Shown piece by piece: positions 1 to 9,699 of a stretch of DNA of 64,000 nt. The stretch comes from Nocardiopsis trehalosi NBRC 14201 (GTDB lineage Bacteria; Actinomycetota; Actinomycetes; Streptosporangiales; Streptosporangiaceae). Position numbers and translations under genes: made by a program. A model generated the notes under the pieces. That model was not told the DNA's origin, searched no databases, and worked only from the letters and a program-made list of their open reading frames with translations. Position 1 is the stretch's first letter, and each line of letters opens with the position of its first letter. The DNA is taken from NCBI RefSeq assembly GCF_001552555.1, contig NZ_BCRK01000004.1, forward strand, positions 16,564 to 80,563. Direction: 5' to 3'.

Positions 1-1
1 C

Positions 2-568
2 ATCACCCTGCACCCCTGGCTCAGCAAGGTCCCCGAGCTGCGCCGCCCGGACCGGATCATCCTCGACCTCGACCCCGCCGGCGACGACTTCGACGCGGCC
101 CGGCGCGCCGCCCGCGACGTGCGCGAGGTCCTCGACGGCCTCGGCCTGGCGGCGTTCGTCATGACGACCGGCTCGCGCGGGCTGCACGTCGTCTCCCCGA
201 TCCGCCCCGAACTCGACACCGACCAGGCCCGCGACCTCGCCCACGTCGTCGCCGAGATCACCGCCGACCGCCGCCCGGACGACCTCACCACCCACATCCG
301 CAAGAACCGGCGGCGCGGCCGGCTGTTCATCGACTACCTGCGCAACAGCTACGCCCAGCTCGCCGTCGCCCCCTACTCGGTGCGCGCGCTGCCCGGCGCC
401 CCGGTCGCCACCCCGCTGTCGTGGGACGAACTGGACGGCCTGGACTCGGCCCGCGCCTTCACCGTGCGCACCCTGGGCGCGCGCGCCGACGACGACCCCT
501 GGCGGTCGATGGCCCGGCACGCGCGCTCGCCCCGGCGGGCGGTCGAACGCCTCTCCGCCCGGGGCTGA
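2..568 (+). CDS. LigD-type NHEJ polymerase domain, 5' partial
   Basis: This is the C-terminal part of a LigD-type polymerase/primase (archaeo-eukaryotic primase fold), which fills ends during Ku-dependent non-homologous end joining. The frame is already open at base 2, so the start lies outside the window. In the fragment, a metal-binding LDLDP motif sits at residues 21-25, a TGSRGLHV primase signature at 57-64, and the family segment RGRLFIDYLRN follows. The ORF ends at TGA 568 and no ligase domain follows, so this is a stand-alone polymerase or a protein with the polymerase domain last. The family call is firm; partner Ku and ligase genes are not in the window. Confidence 0.88.
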   Translation: MTLHPWLSKVPELRRPDRIILDLDPAGDDFDAARRAARDVREVLDGLGLAAFVMTTGSRGLHVVSPIRPELDTDQARDLAHVVAEITADRRPDDLTTHIRKNRRRGRLFIDYLRNSYAQLAVAPYSVRALPGAPVATPLSWDELDGLDSARAFTVRTLGARADDDPWRSMARHARSPRRAVERLSARG

Positions 569-749
569 CGGCCCCGGGCGGCCGGTACTCCGTGCGGCGC
601 CCGCCCCGCCGCCGCCCCGTACGGCGACGAAGGCGCCGAAACGGTAACGAACCGTCCGGTCGCCCGGCTCCGCCGCCTACGCCCGCGCCGGGTCTGAGAA
701 CATCGCGTACGGTCACCACGCACCCGTGCACCCCGAGGAAGGCGGCGGC

Positions 750-1166
750 ATGAGTTACGGCACCGGGGGACAGCCTCCCTACGGCACCGGGGGGCAGCCC
801 CCGTACGGCTCCGGCGGATACGGTTCCGGCGGCTGGGGGCCGCCGCCCGGAGGCCCCGGCGGCTACGGGCCGCCGCCGCCCCCGCCCCCGCCGGGCCCGC
901 CCTACGGGGAACCGCCCGCCAGCATGGGCAGCGCGGTCGGCGCGCTCATCGCCAACATCTGCATGCTCTGCCTGTGCGGCCTGTTCGCGGTCCCCGGGAT
1001 CATCCTGGGCATCGTCGGCGCCAGCACCGCGTCCAGCAACCCGTCCTCGGCGCGCACCTGCACGCTCATCGCGTGGATCCTGTTCGGCGTCTGCGCCGTC
1101 ATCGGGGTGATCTACGTGCTCGTCTACGGCGGGCTCTGGTTCAGCACCTACGCGAGCATGTACTAG
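750..1166 (+). CDS. Small Gly/Pro-rich membrane protein, DUF4190-like
   Basis: A 138-residue protein of unknown function. Residues 1-55 are a low-complexity Gly/Tyr/Pro tail with two tandem copies of a TGGQPPYG unit and a run of eight prolines, presumably cytoplasmic. Two hydrophobic segments follow (about residues 60-85 and 102-125). This layout is typical of actinobacterial DUF4190-type proteins. The ATG at 750 is chosen over an upstream GTG at 726 because a GAGGAAGG ribosome site lies at 735-742. It stands alone between the NHEJ fragment and a convergent gene. A tail with membrane anchor suggests a surface or envelope role, but nothing more specific can be said. Confidence 0.75.
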   Translation: MSYGTGGQPPYGTGGQPPYGSGGYGSGGWGPPPGGPGGYGPPPPPPPPGPPYGEPPASMGSAVGALIANICMLCLCGLFAVPGIILGIVGASTASSNPSSARTCTLIAWILFGVCAVIGVIYVLVYGGLWFSTYASMY

Positions 1167-1399
1167 GACCCGCTCCACCCACGCCTCCCGCGCCGCCGCG
1201 GGCCCGCGGCGGCGCAGCGGGGTCCACCGGGCCGCGGTCCGGGCGGGACCGCGCGGCCGGGCCACCGGCGGCAGGGCACACCCCGGGCCCGCCGCCGTCC
1301 GAGGCGGAGGGTCGCGCGGGGCGGCGCTGGGCGCCCCGCGTCGTAGGGATGGTCCCGCGCTCCGTTCTGCCGGGCGGAGCCGCGGGCGGGTACCGCGCC

Positions 1400-1687
1400 T
1401 CAGCCCGTCCGGCGGCTCGCCGGGAACGGGCTGTCGCCGATGGCGATGACCACCGTGCCGTCGCTGTTCCGGCGCGCCGAGATCCGGCGGCCGAGCTGGT
1501 TGCCGGCCGCGCGGGCCGCCCGGCGGATCTTGTCCGGGTGGACGGCGGCGGGGATCTCGACGGACTCGCGGCGGCGCAGCGCACGGATGATCTTCGCCAC
1601 CAGGGCGGCGTGTTCGGCGTCGGCCTGGCGCTGCTCGGCTCTCAACGATGCGGCCGAGTCCGGGGGGTGCACATTCTCCTCGGGCAT
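1400..1687 (-). CDS. Hypothetical protein, 95 aa, basic
   Basis: I do not recognise this family. The protein is Arg- and Ala-rich, has no hydrophobic segment, and shows a central stretch (LVAKIIRALRRRESVEI) predicted to be helical. It ends in a beta-like segment (DGTVVIAIGD). The composition and C-biased third positions match the neighbours, so a real gene is likely. The ATG at 1687 has a poorly spaced GGAG; a GTG five codons inside (after a GAGGAG) is an alternative. It is convergent with the membrane protein upstream and lies in the same direction as the peptidase-like gene. A nucleic-acid-binding role is possible from charge alone, but this is a guess. Confidence 0.5.
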   Translation of the reverse strand: MPEENVHPPDSAASLRAEQRQADAEHAALVAKIIRALRRRESVEIPAAVHPDKIRRAARAAGNQLGRRISARRNSDGTVVIAIGDSPFPASRRTG

Positions 1688-1809
1688 ACTCCGAGCCTAG
1701 TGCCGCGCGCCCCGGCCCACCAGTGCGGGTGGCGCCGCAGCGGAGCGGGGCGGCTGCCGACGGTGGCCGACCGCCCGCCCCGCGGGCCGGGAAGGGCGGC
1801 CGGCACGGC

Positions 1810-2964
1810 TCAGCCGGACGCCGGCGCGGCCACCCCGACCGCCACGATCCGCCGCAACTGCGCGACGATGGCGGCGCGGTCCGCCTCGAAACCGCCGTCG
1901 GTGAGGACGCCGGGATCGTCGTCGTCCAGGTCGAGCACCGGGGTGTGCACGTGGCCGGCGCGCACCGGGCGGCCGGTGGCGTCGCGCAGCAGCGTGTTGC
2001 GGTAGGCGATCTCGTTCGACAGGTAGTCGCCGCCCCCGCCCTTGCGCGCCAGCGACCCCGGCGTGGGGCCGTCGGGCCGGACCACGGGGGCGCCGCCGCC
2101 GGCGGGGACCTCGGTCACCTCGGTGTTGCCGTGCACGGGGAACTCCCCGTCGGCGCCGTCGGCGACGGCCCGCCACGGCAGGGACGACACCGTCCACTGC
2201 GGCATCGGGTCGGGGACGGGCGCGCCCGGCGCGGGCGGCACCGGGCCCGGCGCGGTGGCGCCCTCGTTGTCGGCCCGCGCGCCCCGGTGGGCGCCGTTGT
2301 ACACCTCCAGGTCGAATCCGCCGCCGCCGCCCTGGCTCACGGTGAACACCGCGTCGGCGGCGACCGCGCCGACCCCCGGCGCGTAGTGCGGCAGCAGGAC
2401 GCGTTCGACCATGCCCCCGGTGAAGTCGCGCCAGCGCACCGGGAACAGCGCGCAGCGGATCACCGCCGTGCGGCCGCCCGCCTCGAACGTGGTGTCGTGC
2501 AGGGCCAGGGCGGCGACGCCGGACGGGTTGGACCGGCGGACGTCGTCGTCCAGCCCGAACGGGTCGAACCCGGTCACGATGACGCGCAGCAGCCGCTCGT
2601 CGGGCGGGAACACGAGGTCGTCGTGGCCGCGCGACGCGTGTTCGAGGCGGGCCGCCAGCGCCGCCCGCCCCGCGTCGTCCAGCGGGAAGTCCGGCCGCCA
2701 CGCGCGCAGCCGGGCCGCGAGGGTGAGCCGCGCCCAGTACAGGGGCCGGTCGTCGGCGACCGCCCCCTTCTGCCGGACGGCCTCCGTCCACAGCCGCCGC
2801 CCGTGCGAGGTGACGACCTGTTCGGCCGCGCCGAGGTCGGCGGCGGAGGCGAGGTCGGCGGCGAACAGCGGGGCGGCCGCGGCGAAACCGGAACCGCGCA
2901 GGAGGGCCTGCGGCGCCTCCAGGAACGCGCGGTCCTCCTCGACGGTGGGAGTGGTGGGGTTCAT
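1810..2964 (-). CDS. Pyroglutamyl-peptidase-like protein (family C15-like) with Ser at the Cys position
   Basis: A 384-residue protein with the pyrrolidone-carboxylate peptidase fold in its C-terminal two thirds. The hallmarks are TGFDPFG at 131-137 followed by NPSG at 146-149, and FDLEVYNGAHR around 217-227, where E220 aligns with the family glutamate. GDYLSNE follows at 312-318 and a His in GHVHTP at 340. In classical members the segment is GxYxCN with Cys as nucleophile; here the residue is Ser316. The N-terminal 125 residues are an extra helical region, making the protein nearly twice the usual length of about 215. Either it is a non-catalytic or differently acting relative, or Ser replaces Cys. 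It is transcribed divergently from the aldehyde dehydrogenase gene. Confidence 0.72.
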   Translation of the reverse strand: MNPTTPTVEEDRAFLEAPQALLRGSGFAAAAPLFAADLASAADLGAAEQVVTSHGRRLWTEAVRQKGAVADDRPLYWARLTLAARLRAWRPDFPLDDAGRAALAARLEHASRGHDDLVFPPDERLLRVIVTGFDPFGLDDDVRRSNPSGVAALALHDTTFEAGGRTAVIRCALFPVRWRDFTGGMVERVLLPHYAPGVGAVAADAVFTVSQGGGGGFDLEVYNGAHRGARADNEGATAPGPVPPAPGAPVPDPMPQWTVSSLPWRAVADGADGEFPVHGNTEVTEVPAGGGAPVVRPDGPTPGSLARKGGGGDYLSNEIAYRNTLLRDATGRPVRAGHVHTPVLDLDDDDPGVLTDGGFEADRAAIVAQLRRIVAVGVAAPASG

Positions 2965-3137
2965 GGGTCCAGTCAGGGTCGGTGTGCTGGGGCGGTGGCC
3001 GCAGCGGAGTTTACCGTTCGGCGGGGACGCTTCCCCGGTTCCGCGGGCGCGGCGGGGGCGCGGTTAGCGGGGCGCGGCACCGGGAACGAGTCTGCTGCCC
3101 ACCCGCCCGCTCTCAACGGAGAGAGACGAGGACCCGC

Positions 3138-4673
3138 ATGCCCACCCTCCCCGTCCCCGGTACGCTGCGCGACCGCGCCGCCGCCGCCCTGAGCGCCTGC
3201 GGCGCCGAGATCCCCGCCGCGGCCGGCGGGCGCCCCGCCCGCACACCCGTCACCGGCGAGGACCTGTTCGCGGTGCCCGACACCGGCCCCGACGGCGTCG
3301 ACCGCGCCGTGGCCGCCGCCGACGCCGCCTTCCGCACCGCCTGGCGCACCACGCCCGCCCCCCGGCGCGGCGACCTCGTGCGCCGCCTCGGCGACCTCCT
3401 GCGCACCCACAAGGCCGACCTCGCCGACCTCGTCACCATCGAGGCGGGCAAGATCCGCTCCGAGGCGCTCGGCGAGGTGCAGGAGATGATCGACATCTGC
3501 GACTTCGCGGTCGGCCTCTCCCGCCAGCTCTACGGCCGCACCATGCCCTCGGAGCGGCCCGGCCACCGCCTCATGGAGACCTGGCACCCGCTGGGCGTGG
3601 TGGGCGTCATCACCGCGTTCAACTTCCCCGTCGCCGTGTGGTCGTGGAACACCGCCGTCGCCCTGGTGTGCGGCGACACCGTCGTGTGGAAGCCCTCGGA
3701 GGCCGCCCCGCTCACCGCCCTGGCCTGCCACGCCCTGCTCACGCGGGCGGCCGCCGACACCGGGGCGCCCGCCGACGTGCACCGGCTCGTCCTGGGGGAG
3801 CGGGCGGTGGGCGAACGCCTCGCCGACGACCCCCGGGTGGCCCTGGTCAGCGCCACCGGATCGGTGCGGATGGGCCGCGAGGTCGCGCCACGGGTCGCCG
3901 CCCGGTTCGGCCGCTGCCTGCTGGAGCTGGGCGGCAACAACGGGGCGGTCGTCACCCCCTCCGCCGACCTCGCCCTGGCCACCCGCGGCACCGTCTTCGG
4001 CGCGGCCGGCACCGCCGGGCAGCGGTGCACCACCCAGCGGCGCCTCATCGTCCACGAGGACGTCGCCGACGACCTGGTGGGCCGGGTGGTCGACGCCTAC
4101 GGCAGGCTGCACGAGCGCATCGGCGACCCCTTCGACGACGCCACCCTGGTCGGTCCGCTGATCAGCGCCCGCGCCCACGACGCCATGCGCGCCGCCCTGG
4201 ACCGCGCCACCGCCGAGGGCGGCACCGTCCTCACCGGCGGCGGCCGCCGCCTGGAGAAGGAGGCGCCCGACGCCTTCTACGCCGAACCGGCCGTCGTGCG
4301 CATGCCCGCCCAGACCCCCATCGTGCGCGAGGAGACGTTCGCGCCCGTGCTCTACGTCCTCACCTACCGGACGTTCGAGGAGGCCCTGGAACTGCACAAC
4401 GGGGTCCCCCAAGGGCTGGCCGGATCGGTCTTCACCCGCGACCAGCGCGAGGCCGAGCTGTTCCTGTCGGCCGAGGGCGCCGACACCGGCATCGTCAACG
4501 TCAACATCGGCACCTCCGGCGCCGAGATCGGCGGCGCCTTCGGCGGCGAGAAGGACACCGGTGGCGGCCGCGAGTCCGGCACCGACTCCTGGCGCGCCTA
4601 CATGCGCCAGGCCACCAACACCGTCAACTACTCCGGTGAACTCCCCCTGGCGCAGGGCGTCACCTTCCTGTGA
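3138..4673 (+). CDS. Aldehyde dehydrogenase, ALDH7 type (aminoadipate semialdehyde / piperideine-6-carboxylate dehydrogenase-like)
   Basis: A 511-residue NAD-dependent aldehyde dehydrogenase. Visible family marks are the GVITAFNFPVAVWSWN substrate/cofactor segment, the catalytic glutamate in LELGGNN, and the catalytic cysteine in TAGQRCTTQRR, a combination typical of ALDH7 (antiquitin, AmaB/Pcd). Members oxidise alpha-aminoadipate semialdehyde, formed from lysine, to aminoadipate. No lysine aminotransferase or cyclodeaminase is adjacent, so the substrate is inferred from the family only. The ATG at 3138 follows an ACGAGG ribosome site; the frame extends upstream to 2982 but that part is not protein-like. 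A strong GC hairpin just after the stop suggests a single-gene unit. Confidence 0.87.
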   Translation: MPTLPVPGTLRDRAAAALSACGAEIPAAAGGRPARTPVTGEDLFAVPDTGPDGVDRAVAAADAAFRTAWRTTPAPRRGDLVRRLGDLLRTHKADLADLVTIEAGKIRSEALGEVQEMIDICDFAVGLSRQLYGRTMPSERPGHRLMETWHPLGVVGVITAFNFPVAVWSWNTAVALVCGDTVVWKPSEAAPLTALACHALLTRAAADTGAPADVHRLVLGERAVGERLADDPRVALVSATGSVRMGREVAPRVAARFGRCLLELGGNNGAVVTPSADLALATRGTVFGAAGTAGQRCTTQRRLIVHEDVADDLVGRVVDAYGRLHERIGDPFDDATLVGPLISARAHDAMRAALDRATAEGGTVLTGGGRRLEKEAPDAFYAEPAVVRMPAQTPIVREETFAPVLYVLTYRTFEEALELHNGVPQGLAGSVFTRDQREAELFLSAEGADTGIVNVNIGTSGAEIGGAFGGEKDTGGGRESGTDSWRAYMRQATNTVNYSGELPLAQGVTFL

Positions 4674-4679
4674 GAACGG

Positions 4680-4705
4680 GGCGCGCGGGCACCCGCCCGC
4701 GCGCC
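4680..4705 (+). terminator. GC hairpin after the aldehyde dehydrogenase gene
   Basis: An 11-bp perfect stem (4680-4690 with 4695-4705) with a 4-base loop starts 6 bases after the stop codon. There is no T run, as is usual for actinobacterial terminator hairpins. Confidence 0.5.
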
Positions 4706-4843
4706 GCCCCCGGCCCGTGGGCCCGGTTCGCGGCGCGCGGCGCGCATGACCGGGCGCGGCCGGGGCAGCCGCACCCCCGTGCCGCCGCGCCCCACCGCGC
4801 CCGGCGGCACCCGAGACGACCGCCGGGCGGAGGGGGAGCGACC

Positions 4844-5299
4844 ATGCACGTGGCGGAGCACCTGGCCGTGCTGCACCGCGCCGAACTCGGGCTGGGGGCG
4901 GCCCTGGTGCGGGCCGGGCGGGCGCACCCGGGCGACCCCGACCTCGCCCACCTGTGCGCGCGGGCCGCCCGCGAGTGCGACGACCACGTCCGCAGCCTCG
5001 ACGCCTACGCCCGCCACGCCGACCCGGCGGCGGCCGAGGAGGTCGAGCACACCGGCCCCGCCCCGTTCGGCGGCCCCCGGACCGGCGGCCTGGGCCTGCT
5101 CCGCGACGTGCTGGAGCTGTACCTCATGGCGGCGGACTGCGCGATCTGCTGGACCGTCGCCGACCAGGCCGCGCACGCCACCCGCGACGACGGCCTGGCC
5201 GCCCTGGTCACCCGCTGCCACGCCGAGACGGCCGGCCAGGTCGCCCGGCTGCGCGAGCGCGTGCGCGCCGCGGCGGCCCGCGCCCTCGCCGCCCCCTAG
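4844..5299 (+). CDS. Hypothetical all-helical protein preceding the aldehyde oxidoreductase operon
   Basis: A 151-residue protein built of long amphipathic helices with scattered His, Glu and Cys ([18 protein letters not shown] near the start, [16 protein letters not shown] near the end). This is reminiscent of ferritin-like or hemerythrin-like bundles, but I cannot assign a family and no complete ExxH iron signature is clear. The ATG at 4844 has an AGGGGGAG ribosome site; the longer frame from 4670 is rejected. It lies 107 bases upstream of paoA-like in the same direction and may be co-transcribed. A metal-storage or cofactor-related helper role is only inferred from this position. Confidence 0.6.
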   Translation: MHVAEHLAVLHRAELGLGAALVRAGRAHPGDPDLAHLCARAARECDDHVRSLDAYARHADPAAAEEVEHTGPAPFGGPRTGGLGLLRDVLELYLMAADCAICWTVADQAAHATRDDGLAALVTRCHAETAGQVARLRERVRAAAARALAAP

Positions 5300-5406
5300 A
5301 CACCCCCCCGGACACCCGCGTCCCGCGCCCCGCACCGGGTTTAGCGCGCCGGACGCCGGTCAGTGGAGGCGCGACCACGACTTCGGCACCCGGGGGAGTA
5401 ACCGCG

Positions 5407-5910
5407 ATGGAGGTCGACATCACGCTGCGGGTGGACGGCGAGGACCGCCCACTGCGCGTGGACACCCGAACGACGCTGCTGGACGCGCTGCGCGAACGCC
5501 TCGGGGTGACCGCGCCGAAGAAGGGGTGCGACCACGGCCAGTGCGGCTCGTGCACGGTGCTCGTCAACGGCCGCCGCGCCACCAGCTGCCTGACGTTCGC
5601 CGTGGCCCACGAGGACGACGAGGTCACCACCGCCGCCGGGCTCGCCGACGGCGACCGCCTCCACCCCGTGCAGCAGGCGTTCCTCGACCACGACGGCTAC
5701 CAGTGCGGGTTCTGCACCCCCGGCCAGATCTGCTCGGCCGTGGGCATGCTCGACGAGCTGAAGAAGGGCTGGCCCAGCCACGCCACCGCCGACCTCACCG
5801 GCCCCGTCGACGCCGACGACGACGAGATCCGCGAGCGCATGAGCGGCAACCTGTGCCGCTGCGGCGCCTACGCCGGCATCGTCGCCGCCATCCGGGAGGC
5901 GGCCCGGTGA
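5407..5910 (+). CDS. paoA: Molybdenum aldehyde oxidoreductase, 2Fe-2S subunit (PaoA/YagT-like)
   Basis: The small iron-sulfur subunit (167 aa) of a xanthine-oxidase-family heterotrimer that oxidises aldehydes and passes electrons to the FAD subunit. The plant-type 2Fe-2S site CDHGQCGSC lies near residues 38-46, with a further Cys about twelve residues later. The second cluster is seen as CGFCTPGQ and a C-terminal CRCG. PaoA proteins of E. coli carry a Tat signal; no such leader is present here, so the enzyme is probably cytoplasmic. The ATG at 5407 fits the family start and follows a GGGGGAG site. Its stop overlaps the GTG of the next gene by 4 bases, indicating translational coupling. Confidence 0.9.
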   Translation: MEVDITLRVDGEDRPLRVDTRTTLLDALRERLGVTAPKKGCDHGQCGSCTVLVNGRRATSCLTFAVAHEDDEVTTAAGLADGDRLHPVQQAFLDHDGYQCGFCTPGQICSAVGMLDELKKGWPSHATADLTGPVDADDDEIRERMSGNLCRCGAYAGIVAAIREAAR

Positions 5911-6899
5911 AGACCTTCGACTACCGGCGCGCCACCGACGTCGGCACGGCCGTCGCCGCCGTCGCCGCCGACCCCGGCGCGGCCTTCCTCGGCGGCGGCA
6001 CCAACCTCGTCGACCGGATGAAGCTCGGCGTCGCCTCGCCCGACCTGCTGGTCGACGTCACCCGGCTGCCCCTCGACCGGGTGCAGGAGCTGCCCGGCGG
6101 CGGGCTGCGCATCGGCGCCACCGTCCGCAACAGCGACCTCGCCGCCGACCCGGTGGTCCGCGCCCACTACCCGGTGCTGTCCCAGGCGCTGCTGTCGGGC
6201 GCCTCCGGCCAGCTCCGCAACCTCGCCACCACCGGCGGCAACCTGCTCCAGCGCACCCGCTGCGTCTACTTCCAGGACCCCGACACCCCCTGCAACAAGC
6301 GCGAACCCGGGACCGGCTGCTCCGCCCGCGACGGCTACACCCGCTACCACGCCGTCCTCGGCGCCTCCGAGTCCTGCGTGGCCGTCCACCCCTCCGACAT
6401 GGCGGTGGCGCTGGCCGCGCTCGACGCCGTCGTCGTCGCCGTCGGCCCCGACGGCGAGCGGTGGATCCCGCTGACCGACCTGCACCGGCTGCCGGGCGAC
6501 GCGCCCGAGCGGGACACGGTCCTGCGCCACGGCGAGCTGATCACCGCCGTGGAACTGCCCGAACCCGTCCCCGGCGCCCGCTCCGCCTACCGCAAGGTGC
6601 GCGACCGGGCGTCGTTCGCGTTCGCCCTCGTGTCGGTCGCCGCGGTGCTGCGCGTCGCCGACGGCCGGGTGCGCGACGTGCGGATCGCCCTGGGCGGGGT
6701 CGCCCACAAGCCGTGGCGGGCCACCCGCGCCGAGGAGGCCCTCATCGGCGCCCCCGCCACCGCCGAGGAGTTCGAGCGGGCCGCCGGCATCGAACTCGCG
6801 GCCGCCCGCACTCTGCGCGACAACGCGTTCAAGGTGCCCACCGCCCGCAACACCATCACCGCCGTCCTGCGCGACCTGGCCCGGGGAGGGGACTCGTGA
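5907..6899 (+). CDS. paoB: Molybdenum aldehyde oxidoreductase, FAD subunit with extra 4Fe-4S site (PaoB/YagS-like)
   Basis: The medium subunit (330 aa) binds FAD between the iron-sulfur and molybdenum subunits. The FAD-binding [11 protein letters not shown] motif lies at about residues 30-40 and [13 protein letters not shown] further on. Four cysteines at residues 119, 129, 138 and 157 match the additional 4Fe-4S cluster insertion that separates PaoB and 4-hydroxybenzoyl-CoA-reductase-type subunits from ordinary xanthine dehydrogenase medium subunits. It starts at GTG 5907 inside the previous stop and ends overlapping the next GTG, so the three genes form one tight operon. Confidence 0.9.
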   Translation: MKTFDYRRATDVGTAVAAVAADPGAAFLGGGTNLVDRMKLGVASPDLLVDVTRLPLDRVQELPGGGLRIGATVRNSDLAADPVVRAHYPVLSQALLSGASGQLRNLATTGGNLLQRTRCVYFQDPDTPCNKREPGTGCSARDGYTRYHAVLGASESCVAVHPSDMAVALAALDAVVVAVGPDGERWIPLTDLHRLPGDAPERDTVLRHGELITAVELPEPVPGARSAYRKVRDRASFAFALVSVAAVLRVADGRVRDVRIALGGVAHKPWRATRAEEALIGAPATAEEFERAAGIELAAARTLRDNAFKVPTARNTITAVLRDLARGGDS

Positions 6900-8959
6900 T
6901 CGGCCTGCTGCACACCCGCTCCATCGGCGCCGACGTCGAACGCGTCGACGGGCGCGCCAAGGTCACCGGCGCCGCCGCCTACGCCTTCGACCAGCCCGTC
7001 GAGAACCCCGCCTACCTGCACCCGGTGCGGTCGGCGGTCGCGCGCGGCCGCGTCACCGGGCTCGACACCGCCGCCGCCGAGGCCGCCGACGGCGTCCTGG
7101 CCGTCCTCACCCACCGCAACGCCCCCCGCCTGGCCTCCACCGACGACACCGAACTCGCGGTCCTCCAGGACGACGCGGTGGCGTTCCACGGCCAGTTCGT
7201 CGCCGCCGTCGTCGCCGAGACCCCCGAGGCCGCCCGGCGGGCCGCCGCCCTGGTCGCCGTCGAGTACGCCGGGGAACCGCACGACGTGGTCCTCTCCGCC
7301 GACCGCGACGACCTCTACGCCGCGCAGGAGCCCGAGGAGCACGGCGACGTCGACGCCGCGATCGCCGCCGCCGCCGTCGTCCACGACGCCACCTACACCA
7401 CCCCGCCCGAGTTCAACAACCCCATGGAGCCGCACACCAGCGTCGCCGTGTGGGACGACGGCGGGCTCACCGTCTACGAGTCCACCCAGGGCGTGCACAC
7501 GGTGCGGCCGGTCCTCGCGGAGGTGTTCGGCCTCGACCCCGAACGGGTGCGGGTGATCGCCCGCTACGTGGGCGGCGGCTTCGGGTCCAAGGGCACCGTG
7601 CACGCCAACGTCGTCCTCGCCGGGCTGGCCGCCCGCGCCCTGCCCGGCCGGCCGGTGAAGTTCGCCCTCACCCGCCAGGACATGTTCCGGGTGGCCGGCT
7701 ACCGCACCCCCACCGTGCAGCGGGTGCGGCTGGCCGCCGACGCCGACGGCCGGCTGACCGCCGTCGAGCACGACGTGGTCGAGCAGAGCGCCCGCATCAA
7801 GGAGTTCGTCGAAGGCTGCACCAAACCCACCCGGGGCATGTACGCCGCCCCCAACCGCCGGTACCGCCAGCGCATGGCCACCCTCGACGTCCCGGTCACC
7901 TCGTGGATGCGCGCGCCGGGGGAGTGCCCGGGCATGTTCGCCCTGGAGTCCGCCATGGACGAGGCGGCCATCGCCTGCGGCCTGGACCCCGTCGAGTTCC
8001 GCGTCCGCAACGACACCCGCACCGACCCCGACAGCGGCAAGCCGTTCTCCACCCGCAACCTCGTGGCCTGCCTGCGCGAGGGCGCCCGCCGGTTCGGCTG
8101 GGAGGGGCGCGACCCCGCCCCCGGCGTCCGCCGCGACGGCGACTGGCTCGTGGGGACCGGCGTCGCCGGCTCCTGCTACCCCGTCATCAGCGACCCCGGG
8201 TCGGCCGCCGTCGTGCGCTACGGCGCCGACGGGCGCTACCAGGTGTCGATCGGCGCCGCCGACATCGGCACGGGCGCGTGGACCGCGCTCACCCAGATCG
8301 CCGCCGACGCGCTGCGCGTGCCCATGGACCGGATCGACCTGCGGATCGGCGACTCGGCCCTGCCCCGGGCCACCGTCGCGGGCGGGTCCTCGGGCACCAC
8401 CAACTGGGGCACGGCCGTGGTCGAGGCCGCCCGCGCCTTCCGCGACCAGCACGGCGTGCACCCCCGCGAGGGCGACGAGGCGCGCGGCGAGATGCGCGAG
8501 AACACCGCCAAGGAGCACTACGCGATGTCGGCCTACGGCGCCCAGTTCGCCGAGGTGCGCGTGCACGCGGGCACCGGCGAGGTGCGGGTGCAGCGCATGG
8601 TCGGGGTGTTCGCCGTCGGCCGGATCGTCAACGCCCGGACCGCCCGGTCGCAGCTGCTCGGCGGCATGGTGATGGGGGTGTCCATGGCGCTGCACGAGCA
8701 CGGGGTGCGCGACCCCCGGTTCGGGCACGTCGTCAACCACGACCTCGCCGAGTACCACGTCGCCGCCAACGCCGACATCGGGGACATGGAGGCGGTCTGG
8801 ATCGAGGAGGAGGACCCGCACGTCAACCCGATGGGGACCAAGGGCATCGGGGAGATCGGGATCGTGGGCGCCGCGGCCGCCATCGCCAACGCCGCCCACC
8901 ACGCCACCGGGGTGCGGGTGCGCGACCTGCCGCTGACGACCGACGCGTTCGTGCGCTGA
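6896..8959 (+). CDS. paoC: Molybdenum aldehyde oxidoreductase, molybdopterin subunit (PaoC/YagR-like)
   Basis: The large catalytic subunit (687 aa, slightly shorter than the 732 of E. coli PaoC) holds the molybdenum cofactor. Visible marks are [10 protein letters not shown] (cofactor binding), the MRAPGE loop, the [10 protein letters not shown] segment, and GTKGIGEIG near the end, in which E653 is the expected catalytic glutamate. The GTG at 6896 is chosen because it overlaps the paoB stop and gives the family N-terminus; the frame upstream is a shadow of paoB. The chaperone PaoD and molybdenum cofactor genes are not in the window. The aldehyde substrate is not predictable from sequence. Confidence 0.9.
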   Translation: MIGLLHTRSIGADVERVDGRAKVTGAAAYAFDQPVENPAYLHPVRSAVARGRVTGLDTAAAEAADGVLAVLTHRNAPRLASTDDTELAVLQDDAVAFHGQFVAAVVAETPEAARRAAALVAVEYAGEPHDVVLSADRDDLYAAQEPEEHGDVDAAIAAAAVVHDATYTTPPEFNNPMEPHTSVAVWDDGGLTVYESTQGVHTVRPVLAEVFGLDPERVRVIARYVGGGFGSKGTVHANVVLAGLAARALPGRPVKFALTRQDMFRVAGYRTPTVQRVRLAADADGRLTAVEHDVVEQSARIKEFVEGCTKPTRGMYAAPNRRYRQRMATLDVPVTSWMRAPGECPGMFALESAMDEAAIACGLDPVEFRVRNDTRTDPDSGKPFSTRNLVACLREGARRFGWEGRDPAPGVRRDGDWLVGTGVAGSCYPVISDPGSAAVVRYGADGRYQVSIGAADIGTGAWTALTQIAADALRVPMDRIDLRIGDSALPRATVAGGSSGTTNWGTAVVEAARAFRDQHGVHPREGDEARGEMRENTAKEHYAMSAYGAQFAEVRVHAGTGEVRVQRMVGVFAVGRIVNARTARSQLLGGMVMGVSMALHEHGVRDPRFGHVVNHDLAEYHVAANADIGDMEAVWIEEEDPHVNPMGTKGIGEIGIVGAAAAIANAAHHATGVRVRDLPLTTDAFVR

Positions 8960-8977
8960 CCGGGGGCCGGCCGGTCC

Positions 8978-9011
8978 GGGGCCGCCGCCCGCGCACGCGG
9001 GCGGCGGCCCC
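8978..9011. terminator. Bidirectional terminator hairpin between convergent genes
   Basis: A perfect 15-bp GC stem (8978-8992 with 8997-9011) and 4-base loop sits between the converging paoC-like and sulfotransferase-like genes, so it can serve both strands. Confidence 0.6.
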
Positions 9012-9067
9012 GCGCGCGTCGCGGGTGGGCCGGTGCCGGCCCGCCGGTCACGGGGGCGCTCCGCCGG

Positions 9068-9685
9068 TCAGCCGCCGGCCAGGTGCTCGGCGACCGACCT
9101 CGGGAACGACGCGGTGTCGTTGAGGTGCGGGAAGGGTTCGTCGGGGACGGGGGCGCCGAGGAAGGCGCAGAGCGGGCGCCAGCCCTGGGCGGGTTCGAAG
9201 ATGAGCAGGCGGCCGGGGTCGATGGCGGCGCGGACCTCGGCGTTGTGGCGCTCGAACCGGGCGATCGCGGCCGCGCGGTCCTCCGGCAGCCCGTCGAACT
9301 CGCGCTCCAGCACCCGCCGCGTCAGCCGCCGCACCGACGGCGGGGCCGACGCCAGCAGGTCGGGGGCGACGGTGAGGAAGGTGTTGCGGACGCTGTCGTA
9401 CCAGCGGTCGGGGTCGCGGACGGTGAGGACCACCTTGGCGTCGCGGTGCAGGTCGCACAGCTCGCGCCAGAAGCACACGGAGGGCCAGTCGACGGCGGCC
9501 TGGTAGCCGGTGAGCAGGGCGGGCCAGTCGGGGCGGCCGTCGAGCGCGTCGTGCCACAGGTCGGCGTCGTCGGGGCGGCCGAGGACCTCGACCATGTGGT
9601 GGCAGGGGCCCAGGTCCAACCGCTCCAGCGCCGTCTTGAGGGAGAGTGTCCCGGTCCGGCCGAAGCCGGCGCCGATGACCTTCAT
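9068..9685 (-). CDS. Sulfotransferase-family protein
   Basis: A 205-residue protein of the sulfotransferase family that resembles PAPS-dependent enzymes. The N-terminal GAGFGRTGTLSLKTALERL is the phosphosulfate-binding P-loop analogue, followed by the family signature GPCHHM and later VVLTVRDPDRWYDSV, which carries the second nucleotide-contact region. The ATG at 9685 follows a GGAGG site; the longer frame to 9865 is rejected. A related gene with the same motifs lies at 23879-24577. Many actinobacterial members have no known substrate, and none is proposed here. Two palindromes directly upstream suggest tight regulation. Confidence 0.78.
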   Translation of the reverse strand: MKVIGAGFGRTGTLSLKTALERLDLGPCHHMVEVLGRPDDADLWHDALDGRPDWPALLTGYQAAVDWPSVCFWRELCDLHRDAKVVLTVRDPDRWYDSVRNTFLTVAPDLLASAPPSVRRLTRRVLEREFDGLPEDRAAAIARFERHNAEVRAAIDPGRLLIFEPAQGWRPLCAFLGAPVPDEPFPHLNDTASFPRSVAEHLAGG

Positions 9686-9699
9686 GGGTGGTCGCCTCC

